36,703 bases of DNA from a bacterium (GCA_020057885.1 JAGVEX010000009.1:1-36703), one strand, 5' to 3'. Shown: positions 20,038 through 30,217, counted from the stretch's first letter. Translations and numbers: made by a program. The notes: generated from the letters alone by a model not told the origin.

Positions 20038-21243
20038 CTATTTCTGCGTTGTAAACCTTGACCGATACGACTGGCGTGGCCGTCTGTCAAAATTTTCTGG
20101 CTTGGATGTCGCCCGTACGATAGGTAGATTTGGAACTTTTGTAATAGGAAGATTTTTACGGATCAAGCGTTCAATACTTTGAACATCTTTACGTTGATGT
20201 GGCGCGGCAAAAGAAATAGCGTGACCAACTAAACCAGCGCGGCCAGTTCTACCAACACGATGCACATAGTCCTCGGGGTTACTTGGCAGATCATAATTAA
20301 TGACTAACTCTATGTTCGACACATCAATCCCGCGAGCGGCAATATCCGTAGCTACTAAGACTCGGTACTTACCAAGCCGGAATCCTTGTAGTGCTTCGCG
20401 GCGTTGAAAAAGTGAACGATTCGAATGAATTTCTGCGGCGCTGTGATCCATTTCACGAATTTTACTGGCAATCTTTTTGGCCTCGTATTTAGTCCGGGTA
20501 AACACTAAAACGCTACCACGATATTCAGATAAAATTTTACTAAGCAAACTAATTTTATTTGGCTTGTCAACAAAAAATAATTCATGTGTGATATCTTTGG
20601 CGGTAGTGCCCGATGGAGCAACTTCAACGCGAATCGGTAGTTTCATGTGCTTGGCGGCAATAGTAACGATTGCTTGGGGCATAGTCGCCGAAAAAAGCAT
20701 AGTTTGTTTCTCGTGTGGAACCTGGGCTAAAATTTTATTGATTTGAGGAGCAAAGCCCATATCCAGCATACGATCAGCTTCGTCTAAAACAAGAATACCA
20801 ACAGAATCAAGTTTAACTGTTCTTTGTTCAAGGTGGTCAATCAACCGGCCTGGGGTGGCCACTAAAATATGCGGATTCATACGGAGACGTTTTATCTGAT
20901 GAAAAATTTGTTCGCCACCAATAAGAACCGCGGTTTTTAATCCTAATTGCCTACCAATTTTTTGAATAGCTTCATCAACTTGCAAGGCCAGCTCACGAGT
21001 TGGGACAATAATAAGACCCAAACTTTTATGTTGAGCCAAGCGTTGTAGCATTGGAATGCCAAAGGCCAAAGTTTTACCAGTGCCTGTTTGCGCAATACCT
21101 ATTAAATCCTTACCCTCAAGAGCATACGGAATTGATTGTTGTTGAATTGGAGTCGGAATAAGGTATTGATTCTTGGTTAAAATATCAAGAAGCTTAGGCG
21201 CAATACCTAATCCATGAAAACTGTTATTGGGTGCTTGTAACAT
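20038..21243 (-). CDS. DEAD-box ATP-dependent RNA helicase (RhlE-like)
   Basis: AQTGTGKT, PTRELALQ, VLDEADRMLDMGF, SATMP, HRVGRTGRAG. Confidence 0.93.
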   Translation of the reverse strand: MLQAPNNSFHGLGIAPKLLDILTKNQYLIPTPIQQQSIPYALEGKDLIGIAQTGTGKTLAFGIPMLQRLAQHKSLGLIIVPTRELALQVDEAIQKIGRQLGLKTAVLIGGEQIFHQIKRLRMNPHILVATPGRLIDHLEQRTVKLDSVGILVLDEADRMLDMGFAPQINKILAQVPHEKQTMLFSATMPQAIVTIAAKHMKLPIRVEVAPSGTTAKDITHELFFVDKPNKISLLSKILSEYRGSVLVFTRTKYEAKKIASKIREMDHSAAEIHSNRSLFQRREALQGFRLGKYRVLVATDIAARGIDVSNIELVINYDLPSNPEDYVHRVGRTGRAGLVGHAISFAAPHQRKDVQSIERLIRKNLPITKVPNLPIVRATSKPENFDRRPRQSYRSRFTTQK

Positions 21244-21345
21244 GTACTAATGCTAACAGAAATTTGTAATAAAAGACAGGATTATTATTTAATTTAGCTT
21301 TCTACTGTATACACCGTAATAATCTCTCAAATAGTTTTAATCTAT

Positions 21346-22503
21346 TTAATTATCTTCCCTACGACCAGATTGATTATTGGATTTATCCTCTTTTGATTTA
21401 TCAAATTTGGTCTGATTATCTCCATTATCATCAATTTCCAACAGGCTGCTACTAGCAGCTGAATTCAATCTGACTTGTAATTCCAAAATTGATTGATATG
21501 CTTTAACCACTTGCCGATAGGTTGATTTATAATTATTATCACCTAATGATTCACTAATTTTAGTTAAACTATCTTGGGCCAACTGTAATTGCTGATCAGC
21601 TCCATCATATAGTTTAATTAATTTTTCCTGTCGTTCCAAATTGGTTACGGTAGCCAATTTAGCATCCAACTGCTGGAGCAGGTTATTACTGTCATCTATT
21701 TTTTTCTGAATATCCGCTACTGACCAATTAAACTCACTGGCCACTGATTTTTTGTTACCGGAAACCTTTTCTAAAGTAGGCTTAACCGTTTCCTCTTCCA
21801 GTTTAATTTCCGGATGTTCAATAGTATCGGCCTTAAAATAATCAGGAGAAATTTTATCTACCAAATTCAACTCCCTACTACCCGCTTCGCCCATAACTTT
21901 AATCAATTCATCTTCCAATTGAGATTGTTTATTCAAGCTTAATTTAGCCGACCGGTTGGCCATGCGAGCCAAACGTTCCTGCTGCTTAATTAAAACCTCA
22001 TGTTCAGCCTTCAATTTAGACGGATTACTTCCATTGTCAAAATTTAATTGCGGCTGTAATTCGGCCAACTGTTCCTGATAACCTTGCAAGGCCTCACTAG
22101 CTGCTTCGGTCTTATTTTGATCCAGTAACTTTTCTGCTTCTGCTAAGCGCCTTTCAGTAAAAACCATCTGAGTTTTGGCTTTAGTTTGTTTGGTGACTGC
22201 TAAAGCCACCTCTACTTTCTCCATAGCCTTTTTTAATGGGTATAAAGGCTCACCCGGCAAAGCTTGTTGGGCAAAAGCCCCAGTAGCTCCAACCAGCACC
22301 AATACTAAAGACATGGCCGCCATATAAACCGGCTTAAAATAAAATTTCCGGCTAAAAGAACCGGTGACCTCAATGGTCTCAGTTGGCTGAGGATTAGCCT
22401 GCAAATAATCAACCAGTTTTTGCCGGCTGGTCAACCAAGCAGGAGAAAACGGCTCAACTTGGCTCAATGATCTTAATTTTTTCTTATAATTACTTAGTTT
22501 CAT
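21346..22503 (-). CDS. DUF5667-type membrane protein, candidate anti-sigma partner
   Basis: GATGAFAQQALPGEPLYPLKKAMEKVEVALA is the DUF5667-like signature; overlaps the sigma factor stop. Start taken as MKLSNYKKK at 22503. Confidence 0.75.
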   Translation of the reverse strand: MKLSNYKKKLRSLSQVEPFSPAWLTSRQKLVDYLQANPQPTETIEVTGSFSRKFYFKPVYMAAMSLVLVLVGATGAFAQQALPGEPLYPLKKAMEKVEVALAVTKQTKAKTQMVFTERRLAEAEKLLDQNKTEAASEALQGYQEQLAELQPQLNFDNGSNPSKLKAEHEVLIKQQERLARMANRSAKLSLNKQSQLEDELIKVMGEAGSRELNLVDKISPDYFKADTIEHPEIKLEEETVKPTLEKVSGNKKSVASEFNWSVADIQKKIDDSNNLLQQLDAKLATVTNLERQEKLIKLYDGADQQLQLAQDSLTKISESLGDNNYKSTYRQVVKAYQSILELQVRLNSAASSSLLEIDDNGDNQTKFDKSKEDKSNNQSGRREDN

Positions 22504-23005
22504 AAATTTGTTGTTCGGCACTAAAGCGCCGCAGCATCTTTAAGGCTCTATGTATAGTAACGTAAATACCGGTGGTACTCTTACCCATAATTTTGGCTAT
22601 CTCCCCTATATCCAAATCGTTAATATACCGCCAAATTAATACTTGCTGATAGTTATCTGGTAGTTTGACTAATAACTTTTGCATATCAGACCAATCTAAA
22701 CTGGCTGTTAATTTACTTTTGGCGGCTGGCAATTCTGATATTTCCTCCAATGATAAGATTGGTTTTTGTTTACGATAATAATCAATTATTAAGTTATGCA
22801 AAATTCGATAAAGCAACGGCCTAAGTTCAACTACCGGATTATCACGATAATGATCCCAAGCGCGCATAAAAGTCTCACTTACCAAATCTTCAGCTTGTTC
22901 GTTGCTGCTCACCCTAAAAAAAGCATAACGCCATAAAGCCTTAGCCGACTTATCATAGGCCTGCAAAAATTTCTGCTCTGGAGTTAGGATTTGATTGAGA
23001 GGCAT
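22490..23005 (-). CDS. ECF-type RNA polymerase sigma factor
   Basis: AEDLVSETFMRAWDHYRD (region 2) and VLIWRYINDLDIGEIAKIMGKSTTGIYVTIHRALKMLRR (region 4). Confidence 0.88.
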   Translation of the reverse strand: MPLNQILTPEQKFLQAYDKSAKALWRYAFFRVSSNEQAEDLVSETFMRAWDHYRDNPVVELRPLLYRILHNLIIDYYRKQKPILSLEEISELPAAKSKLTASLDWSDMQKLLVKLPDNYQQVLIWRYINDLDIGEIAKIMGKSTTGIYVTIHRALKMLRRFSAEQQIYETK

Positions 23006-23108
23006 TTAATTATATAACGTTTAAACACGATTATTCTTACTTAAGCATAAAACAGGCCTAAGCTTTTAAGCAAATACCAATCTACAGCCAGTATAACTAA
23101 AATAAGCT

Positions 23109-23519
23109 TTAATTCTGAAAATCAATCTCAAATGGATACATGCCCATAATGCACGTACCCTGTAATAACCCCTCCGCTGGACTGGCTATATCAATATCAG
23201 TTGTCCCTGAAGCTGGCAGATTTTTACTAATCCCCAAGCTAGGAATGCGCATAGCTGATGAACAGTCAAAAGTTCCGGTAGTTTCAAATCTTAAAATTGT
23301 TGGCAACCCTGCTTTGGCTACAGTCTTCTTTGGCCAATAACCACCCTTGGTTTTAATTGCAATAATTTGCTGGCCATTGACCACACTAACATTATCAACT
23401 GAAGCGCTTTCAGTGCCTGCTCTACCCCCGCTCAATACAAAAATGATTCCTACTATTGAAACAATGCCTATTATAGAAAGTATTGCTATTATTGATTTCA
23501 TAAAATAAACATTTACCAA
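23109..23519 (-). CDS. Membrane-anchored cupredoxin-like protein
   Basis: N-terminal TM; GGYWPKKTVAKAGLPTILRFETTGTFDCSSAMRIPSLGISKNLPASGTTDIDIASPAEGLLQGTCIMGMYPFEIDF. Confidence 0.7.
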   Translation of the reverse strand: MVNVYFMKSIIAILSIIGIVSIVGIIFVLSGGRAGTESASVDNVSVVNGQQIIAIKTKGGYWPKKTVAKAGLPTILRFETTGTFDCSSAMRIPSLGISKNLPASGTTDIDIASPAEGLLQGTCIMGMYPFEIDFQN

Positions 23520-24554
23520 TTAAAAATTAAATACCGGCGATATTAATCCAATAACCACCAAACTATTGATTAAATTAAATAAAGCAAACATTATTACTAT
23601 TAAACCAGCTGTTTTGAAAAATATACCGGATTTTAGACTGTTATGAATACTAAATGAACTAAAACTTATCAGAGCCAATACTGGCAAGGTGCCCAAAGCA
23701 AAAAAGAGCATTGTTAAACCGCCTTTTAAGAAAGTGCCAGTTGAAAGAGTGTAAATTTGCATTGACTGAGTAAACCCGCAGGGCAAGAAGAAGGTGGCTA
23801 AACCAATAAGCAAAGGAGTTAATGTGCGATTAAGACTTGCTACTCCCAAAACGTGCTTAGAAAGAATTTTTGGTACTGCTGGCTGTAACTTTTTAATCCA
23901 CGGCCATATATCAAGTAAATTAATACCAAGAATAAGCATCACCCCCCCAATGATTAAGCTCAAAGCAAACGTAGCGGAAACATTTAAGGCAAATACCGAC
24001 CCGGCCGCGCCAATAATACCGCCAAGCACAAAAAAAGACACGATACGTCCACTGTGAAACAAAAGCTGGGGGCGAACCCTATCACCCTCCTTGGCAAAGG
24101 TGGCAGACATTGAAAGTAGTAACCCACCCACTACGGCCATACAGGTTGAAAGTGAGGCAATAATACCAACAACAAAAGCAGTACTATATGAAACGGTGCC
24201 TGTGTTCACCAAATTAACCAAACCTGCTTTTTGTAAAGCTAAAAATCCAACTATAAAAGCAAGCGCAATTGGAAAAGCAATTTTAAATTCAGACCAATTC
24301 CTTTTTAGAACCACCTTAGCAACGGAAAGACTATAGCCGTGATGGGCAAGAACTTGGCTCAACTCTTGAGCAATCAACTCTGGCGATTTATTGCCAAAAT
24401 CACCTGTTACCTCAACCGTGCGGCTAGCCAAACTTGATTTTACCTGAGTGATATACGGCACATCTTTTAATTCACTTTCTGTCATTAACTCACACGCCTT
24501 ACAGTGCATGCCATTAACATAAAATGTATAAGTCACCAACACATGCTCATTCAT
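23520..24554 (-). CDS. HMA domain fused to a DsbD/UreH-like transmembrane domain
   Basis: N-terminal VNGMHCKACELMTESEL, then about 6 TM segments (SLSTCMAVVGGLLLSMS..., FLPCGFTQSMQIYTLSTGTFLKGGLTMLFFALGTLPVL). Confidence 0.8.
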   Translation of the reverse strand: MNEHVLVTYTFYVNGMHCKACELMTESELKDVPYITQVKSSLASRTVEVTGDFGNKSPELIAQELSQVLAHHGYSLSVAKVVLKRNWSEFKIAFPIALAFIVGFLALQKAGLVNLVNTGTVSYSTAFVVGIIASLSTCMAVVGGLLLSMSATFAKEGDRVRPQLLFHSGRIVSFFVLGGIIGAAGSVFALNVSATFALSLIIGGVMLILGINLLDIWPWIKKLQPAVPKILSKHVLGVASLNRTLTPLLIGLATFFLPCGFTQSMQIYTLSTGTFLKGGLTMLFFALGTLPVLALISFSSFSIHNSLKSGIFFKTAGLIVIMFALFNLINSLVVIGLISPVFNF

Positions 24555-24559
24555 AATAT

Positions 24560-26830
24560 TTAAAGTTTAATAGTTTTAAGTCGAAGAGAATTTCCAACTA
24601 CCGACACACTAGAAAATGCCATAGCCAACCCAGCAAACACCGGGCTTAAAAGCCAGCCAAACAAAGGATAGAACAAACCGCCCGCAAGTGGTATGCCAAT
24701 AGTATTATATATAAAAGCCCAGAAAAGATTTTGCTTAATTCCCCGCATAGTTATTTTAGAGAGGTTAATGGCTTTTACTAATTTTGAAACATCGCCGTGA
24801 AGTAATGTAATGCCAGCGGATTCAATCGCCACATCTGTGCCTGTAGCCATCGCGATTCCTACATCGGCTTGCGCCAAGGCCGGCGCATCATTTACCCCGT
24901 CCCCTGCCATTGCCACAACTTTGCCTTGAGCCTGCAGCTCTTTAACAATTTTAAGTTTATCTGCTGGCAATACTTCGGCCATAACTTCATCAATACCAAT
25001 TTGGCTGGCAATATACTGGCCTGTATTTTTATCATCACCTGTGAGCATAATTACTTTGATGCCCAGTTTATGCAACCGCGCTACAGCTTCTACTGATTCT
25101 GGCTTCATAGCATCGGCCACCATTACTATACCTAGAACTAAATCTTTAGTTGCCAAAATAACAGGAGTTTTTCCTTGTGCAGTTTCTTTTTCCAATAAGC
25201 TGATATCAAAAGGCAGCTTGAGTTCTTGTATTAACCTGCTATTACCAGCGAAATAGGTAATGCCATTTATAACCCCTCTCAACCCTTTGCCTTTTATAGC
25301 TTCAAAATCTGCTACTGGCCTAAATGTTAATTTTTTTTCATTAGCATAGGTTACAATTGCACTCGCTATAGGATGTTCTGATTTTTTTTCTAACGAGGCT
25401 AAAACAGAAATTAATTCATCGTTTGTTAATTTCGATAAATTATTAACTGATACCACCTCTGGCTTGCCGCGGGTTAAGGTGCCGGTTTTATCTACTACCA
25501 CCACATTAACCTTGTGCAACTTTTCCAAAGTAGCGGCATCTTTAATAAGAATTCCCTCTTTCGCGCCCTTGCCAACTCCGACAATTATAGCTGTAGGCGT
25601 AGCCAGCCCTAGTGCGCAAGGGCAAGCAATAACTAATACGCCAACCAAAGAAACAAGACCATAAGATAACGCCTGCGAAAAACCCAAATACTGTGTACCG
25701 ACTGTCAGCCAAATGGCCAAAGAGACAAAAGCCAATACCAATACAATAGGCACAAACACACCTGAAATTTTATCAGCCAAGGCCTGAATAGGCGCCCGCG
25801 ATCCTTGGGCCTCTTCTACCATTTTAATAATGTGAGCCAGCAATGTTTCAGAGCCGACTTTGGTGGCCTTAAATGTAAATGAACCGCTGGTGTTTATTGT
25901 TCCTGCCACCACTGTGTCGCCCACATTTTTTTCTATAGGAATAGGCTCGCCTGAAATCATTGCTTCATCTACAAAAGACGATCCTTCAACCAAAACTCCG
26001 TCAACCGGTATTTTGCCTGCCGGCTTAACAATAAGCAATTCACCGTGTGCCACTTGCTCAATAGGAATTTCCAATTCCTTGCCGTCTCGAATAACTAAAG
26101 CGGTCTTAACCTGCAAATTAAGTAATTTTTCTATGGCGTCGCCTGTTTTAAGTTTGGATCGCGCCTCTAAATATTTGCCCAAAGCAATAAATGTTATCAC
26201 CACAATCGTAACGTCATAATAAGCCTGATCAATGTTTATATATGACTTAAGTAAATCTGCAAAAACACTAATAACAAAACTATATAAATAAGCTACAGAC
26301 GTACCAATACCTATAAGGGTATCCATATTAGCTTTGCCATAACGGAGAAAACGGTAAAAGCCTTGCAAATATGGTTTGCCAACAACAAACAACGTATAGG
26401 TAGCCATAAGAGGCAAACCAAAGCGAGCCAATTGTTCTAAAAAATATGGCATATCTGCCGCAATGTTGAGTTGCGTTAAAATATCCCATCCCATTATCAA
26501 AATACTAAAAGCCGCCAAAGGTAAAACTGTGATGACCTTGCTTTTCATATCACCAAGTTCGACAAGCTTATCTGATTTTGATTGGCTACGGCCTAAATGT
26601 TTAGAATGATCCTCGTTAAAAACCAGAGAATAGCCTAACGGTTCTATATTTTTTGATAACTCCTGCGGACTAATTCTATTTTCATCAAAAACTAACTTGG
26701 CTGTTTCTGTACCATAATTAACCTCAACAGAACTAACCCCTGCGGTCTTTTTTAAAGTCTTAGTAATAATAGACGCGCATGAAGCACAGTGCATTCCTTT
26801 AATGTTATAAGTTTGTGTTAAAGTAGGCAT
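24560..26830 (-). CDS. copA: Copper-translocating P1B-type ATPase
   Basis: GMHCASC HMA motif; CPCALGL; DKTGTLTRGK; SEHPIA; GDGVNDAPAL. Confidence 0.95.
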   Translation of the reverse strand: MPTLTQTYNIKGMHCASCASIITKTLKKTAGVSSVEVNYGTETAKLVFDENRISPQELSKNIEPLGYSLVFNEDHSKHLGRSQSKSDKLVELGDMKSKVITVLPLAAFSILIMGWDILTQLNIAADMPYFLEQLARFGLPLMATYTLFVVGKPYLQGFYRFLRYGKANMDTLIGIGTSVAYLYSFVISVFADLLKSYINIDQAYYDVTIVVITFIALGKYLEARSKLKTGDAIEKLLNLQVKTALVIRDGKELEIPIEQVAHGELLIVKPAGKIPVDGVLVEGSSFVDEAMISGEPIPIEKNVGDTVVAGTINTSGSFTFKATKVGSETLLAHIIKMVEEAQGSRAPIQALADKISGVFVPIVLVLAFVSLAIWLTVGTQYLGFSQALSYGLVSLVGVLVIACPCALGLATPTAIIVGVGKGAKEGILIKDAATLEKLHKVNVVVVDKTGTLTRGKPEVVSVNNLSKLTNDELISVLASLEKKSEHPIASAIVTYANEKKLTFRPVADFEAIKGKGLRGVINGITYFAGNSRLIQELKLPFDISLLEKETAQGKTPVILATKDLVLGIVMVADAMKPESVEAVARLHKLGIKVIMLTGDDKNTGQYIASQIGIDEVMAEVLPADKLKIVKELQAQGKVVAMAGDGVNDAPALAQADVGIAMATGTDVAIESAGITLLHGDVSKLVKAINLSKITMRGIKQNLFWAFIYNTIGIPLAGGLFYPLFGWLLSPVFAGLAMAFSSVSVVGNSLRLKTIKL

Positions 26831-26832
26831 AA

Positions 26833-27285
26833 TTATTTATTTAAATTACTAAAATCCTTTTTACAGCCAGTGCCACAAAAATAATAAGTCTTACTACCTT
26901 GGGTTAAACTGGCGGCGGCTGAGGCGGGTGTAACATGCATACCGCAAACTGGATCAGTAACCACCGATACCATTCTTTCGGCTTGGGTGGCCTTACCGCC
27001 AAGACGCTCAAAAAGTATTTGTCTCATCATATCAGCGGCTTTTATAAAATTTTTATGAGCCAAACGGTAATAAATTTCTTTACCTTTGCGTTCTGTAGCA
27101 ACAACCCTAAGTTGCCTAAGCACCATTAGGTGCTGTGACAAATTAGCCTGTTCTAACCCAAGCATACGGCTCATATCCCCCACCCGCAGACTGCCAGAAC
27201 GTAATAATTGCATAATCTCCAACCGTTTCGGGTTAGCTAAGGCTCTTAATAACTGGGCATGTAGTTTAAATACTTGTTTATACAT
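26833..27285 (-). CDS. ArsR-family regulator fused to a C-terminal YHS domain
   Basis: ArsR wHTH (LLRALANPKRLEIMQLLRSGSLRVGDMSRMLGLEQANLSQHLMVLRQLRVV) plus TDPVCGMHVTPASAAASLTQGSKTYYFCGTGCKKDF. Start taken as ATG at 27285. Confidence 0.88.
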   Translation of the reverse strand: MYKQVFKLHAQLLRALANPKRLEIMQLLRSGSLRVGDMSRMLGLEQANLSQHLMVLRQLRVVATERKGKEIYYRLAHKNFIKAADMMRQILFERLGGKATQAERMVSVVTDPVCGMHVTPASAAASLTQGSKTYYFCGTGCKKDFSNLNK

Positions 27286-27296
27286 ATTCAATTATT

Positions 27297-27325
27297 AGAA
27301 TATATCATAACTGTAGACATGTCAA
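27297..27325 (-). promoter_or_regulatory. Sigma-70-type promoter of the copper operon
   Basis: Minus strand TTGACA-N17-TATTCT. Confidence 0.7.
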
Positions 27326-27333
27326 GGACTAAC

Positions 27334-27374
27334 TAAAAAATACCCTCTTTGGGTGGTTAAAAATGCTAGCAGGC
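27334..27374 (-). terminator. Terminator-like repeat, same dispersed family
   Basis: AAAAAATACCCTCTTTGGGTGGTTAAAAATGCTAGCAGG. Confidence 0.5.
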
Positions 27375-27460
27375 AGATTAAAACTAGAATTATATTAAAT
27401 TGGGCTAACTTCAATCTGTCTGTGTAGTACCTCACCCCGTGTATCACTATTGTCTATAAT

Positions 27461-27483
27461 AAAAAACACCAAAAATGGTGTTA
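27461..27483 (-). terminator. Rho-independent terminator
   Basis: AACACC-aaaaat-GGTGTT with A/T runs on both sides, downstream of the 27509 gene. Confidence 0.65.
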
Positions 27484-27508
27484 AAATTAATATTATTTAT
27501 CTTAAATT

Positions 27509-28258
27509 TTACATTACCTCAAACTTACCACCAACTGTAACAAAATTTTTCATCTTGTCTGCAACTATTTGTACTTTTTCCTCCGAAAGTGTTGGAGTAT
27601 ACGAGTTTATAAATTTTACAAATAAATCTTTCAATTCCCCAGGCTGGAACTGATTCTTGCCATATAATTGCTTAGTGTAAAGAGCTATTCTAATAATACT
27701 CGGTTCACTTGTTGAAAATGCTGACATACCATTTGGACTAAAAATTACTTTTTGTGCACCACCAATATCTATCTTCCGCAAATGATCATTAAGATCTAAA
27801 TCAACGACTGGCTGATCTGATTCAGTTTTAAAAACAGGAGCTTCCATTATTGGCTTTGCCTCGTCTGTTGGTGGAGCGGATAAATTTTGTTCCTCAACTT
27901 TATATTCTAGATCAGGAAACCACATCCATGCGACAAGATACAGAACAGCCAGTATTAATCCAACGAATAGAGCTTTTATTACATCATATAAATCACCAAA
28001 ATTAGTCATTAACGCGTGCAATACTAAAATATCGGCTGAAAATAAAAATCCTAAACTTACAGGAAATATATTTGCCACCATAACACCAACCACAATATAT
28101 AAACCAGCCAAAATCATTACTGTCCCCCAGTAATCAAGAATCGCATGCTTATCGGTAAACGAGGCCAAAAAATATGCAAACGCTAAACTAAAAGCAAATA
28201 TAATTACTCCAAAGACAAGTTTCAGTGCGTTAGTATTATTTTTTGTGGATGTATTCAT
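27509..28258 (-). CDS. Multi-pass membrane protein with cytoplasmic C-terminus, unknown function
   Basis: Four N-terminal hydrophobic segments and a soluble C-terminal part; ATG overlaps the stop of the upstream gene. Confidence 0.6.
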   Translation of the reverse strand: MNTSTKNNTNALKLVFGVIIFAFSLAFAYFLASFTDKHAILDYWGTVMILAGLYIVVGVMVANIFPVSLGFLFSADILVLHALMTNFGDLYDVIKALFVGLILAVLYLVAWMWFPDLEYKVEEQNLSAPPTDEAKPIMEAPVFKTESDQPVVDLDLNDHLRKIDIGGAQKVIFSPNGMSAFSTSEPSIIRIALYTKQLYGKNQFQPGELKDLFVKFINSYTPTLSEEKVQIVADKMKNFVTVGGKFEVM

Positions 28259-28785
28259 ACAAGCTTTTCTCGTAATTTAATAATGGACATCGCAACTGCA
28301 AGCAATAATCCAAGTCCTGCGGCTATAATACGTGGACCTTCTCCTAAACTCCAAATCTGCATATAAAGGTAAAAAAGTGCAATTGATCCACCCGCAATGT
28401 TACTTACCATAATAGCCGAATGCCGCTTAACAAACAGGCCCCAAATAAGGAAACCAAAAGACATTATTAATCCAAATACAATTACACTCAAACTCCCTTG
28501 AAACGCATCAACTGTATAACGAATAAAAACAGGAAAGAGTAAAGCTATTGAAAATACTACCAGTGTCCTGCGTAGTAAATACAATTGTTGGTATTTTGTT
28601 TCTTCTTTATTTTTACTCGCTGTTTTGTTTCTATTCGTAAAAAATACGCCCACCACAAAGAGTACAAGGGACCATAATAAAAGGCTTAACATTCCTCCGT
28701 GAAAAATGTCTGGCAATACAATAAAAACAAGTCCCACAGCAAGGATTATAAACGGCCAAAGGAATATCATTGCTATAATTTCCAT
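28255..28785 (-). CDS. Multi-pass membrane protein, unknown function
   Basis: Repeated hydrophobic segments; 4-nt overlap with the next gene. Confidence 0.6.
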   Translation of the reverse strand: MEIIAMIFLWPFIILAVGLVFIVLPDIFHGGMLSLLLWSLVLFVVGVFFTNRNKTASKNKEETKYQQLYLLRRTLVVFSIALLFPVFIRYTVDAFQGSLSVIVFGLIMSFGFLIWGLFVKRHSAIMVSNIAGGSIALFYLYMQIWSLGEGPRIIAAGLGLLLAVAMSIIKLREKLV

Positions 28786-28858
28786 AATTTAATATTACAA
28801 TATATTACTTATAATGACAACTCCTTGCAAAATTCGCTTTATAACCTAAAAATGTAAG

Positions 28859-28905
28859 CAAGGCCACCCTCATTGGGTGATTTAAATATAGGTAGGAGCT
28901 GGTGG
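28859..28905 (-). repeat. Terminator-family hairpin followed by a tRNA-3'-end-like segment
   Basis: GGCCACCCTCATTGGGTGATTTAAATA, then GGTAGGAG...CTCCTACC. Confidence 0.4.
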
Positions 28906-28972
28906 AGAACGCCTGCCTGCCCCTCCTACCGCCTTACTGCCGATAGGCAGAGATGCTAGAACGATAATTAGT

Positions 28973-30217
28973 CTACCTTATAAAACTCAATAAATAGTAA
29001 CCACCTAATAATAAAAGTAAGATTGCCTGAATAAGGGCAGCATAAGTAACAAATTTTTCCTTGTCCATCCATAAAGATAATTTCCAAATAGCTACACCAA
29101 ATACAACAAGCTCGTCAATTAAGTAAAACATTAAAAATAAAGCTAAGTAGCCAAGATAAGTCATGTCAGGCAAGTTGGCTTTGGTCAATATGCCAGCAAA
29201 CATTACTGGCACAGCGGCAGAGCAAGGAAATTCAACTATGGTAACAACTGCCGCAAACAAAAATATACTTCCACTGATTAATAAAATATTACCCTTAGAA
29301 CCAAAGGCTTTTTCCACGAGTCGAGACATTTTGCCGATTAGTTTAACACCTCCTACTTCGCAGGCTGGACCATATAACTTGAATCGAATAAATTCCCGGA
29401 AAAAATAGATAGCGCCGCCAATACCCAGCACAGCCAAAGTAAAATCCAACACCCTGACATATTGCCCTAAAGCTGAAAACAATTGATGCCAAAATACAAT
29501 CAGTAATCCATAAATTAAGGCAGTAGTAAATAAAAATATTCCACCATAAATAAATACTTGCCGTCGCGACCGTAATACTAAAACTAAACTCAAGATAAGT
29601 AGTAAAGCCCCCAACGAACAAACATTAAATCCGTCGAGTGCCCCTAAGGCAAGTGCTAGTACTGGCAAAGAGTATTTCTCTAGCTTACTTTTATCAATAC
29701 CTATGGTGGTAACTTTTAGCTTCTCAGCTGGCAATTCTTCTTTGGCTTCTGGCTGCACTACTTCCTCTGATGATGGAGGCTCAGACTGTTCAATTATTGG
29801 CACAATCAAAGCTGGTTCAGGTTTAAGTAATTCAATTTGTCTAATAATTGAACTTTCCATTTTATTACCAATACCATCTGCATTATCAAACCCCAAAAAT
29901 AACTCATTGCCTATAAAAGTGACTGGCACTGACCCAAAATATTCCAATGAAGCGTGAGACTCCAAAAGTCGCTGCATTAAAAGCTGATTATTAAAATCAC
30001 TGGCTATGTATCTTTTAATATTAAGTTCTGGGTATTTTTGTTCTAAACCATTCAAAAAAGGTTCCTCCACGCGGCAATGCGGGCAGGTAGGACTGTAAAA
30101 AAACAGCAGCTGAAGTTTTTCTGGTACAGCCGCAGACACGCAAAAAACGTCAACTACCAAGCCTAGACCTATGAACAAACCGATTAGCAGAATACTAAAA
30201 ATCCTTAAATGTCTCAT
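28973..30217 (-). CDS. Thioredoxin/glutaredoxin-like domain fused to a CcdA/DsbD-like membrane domain
   Basis: FFYSPTCPHCRVEEPFLNGLEQKYPELNIKRY (CPHC) then TM helices including FLFAAVVTIVEFPCSAAVPVMFAGIL. Confidence 0.8.
   Translation of the reverse strand: MRHLRIFSILLIGLFIGLGLVVDVFCVSAAVPEKLQLLFFYSPTCPHCRVEEPFLNGLEQKYPELNIKRYIASDFNNQLLMQRLLESHASLEYFGSVPVTFIGNELFLGFDNADGIGNKMESSIIRQIELLKPEPALIVPIIEQSEPPSSEEVVQPEAKEELPAEKLKVTTIGIDKSKLEKYSLPVLALALGALDGFNVCSLGALLLILSLVLVLRSRRQVFIYGGIFLFTTALIYGLLIVFWHQLFSALGQYVRVLDFTLAVLGIGGAIYFFREFIRFKLYGPACEVGGVKLIGKMSRLVEKAFGSKGNILLISGSIFLFAAVVTIVEFPCSAAVPVMFAGILTKANLPDMTYLGYLALFLMFYLIDELVVFGVAIWKLSLWMDKEKFVTYAALIQAILLLLLGGYYLLSFIR

Noticed and set aside
18064-27452. 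Shared GTATCACTATT words at about 18069 and 27441
   Set aside because: Only about 10 nt of identity; too short to claim a repeat or shared regulator site.
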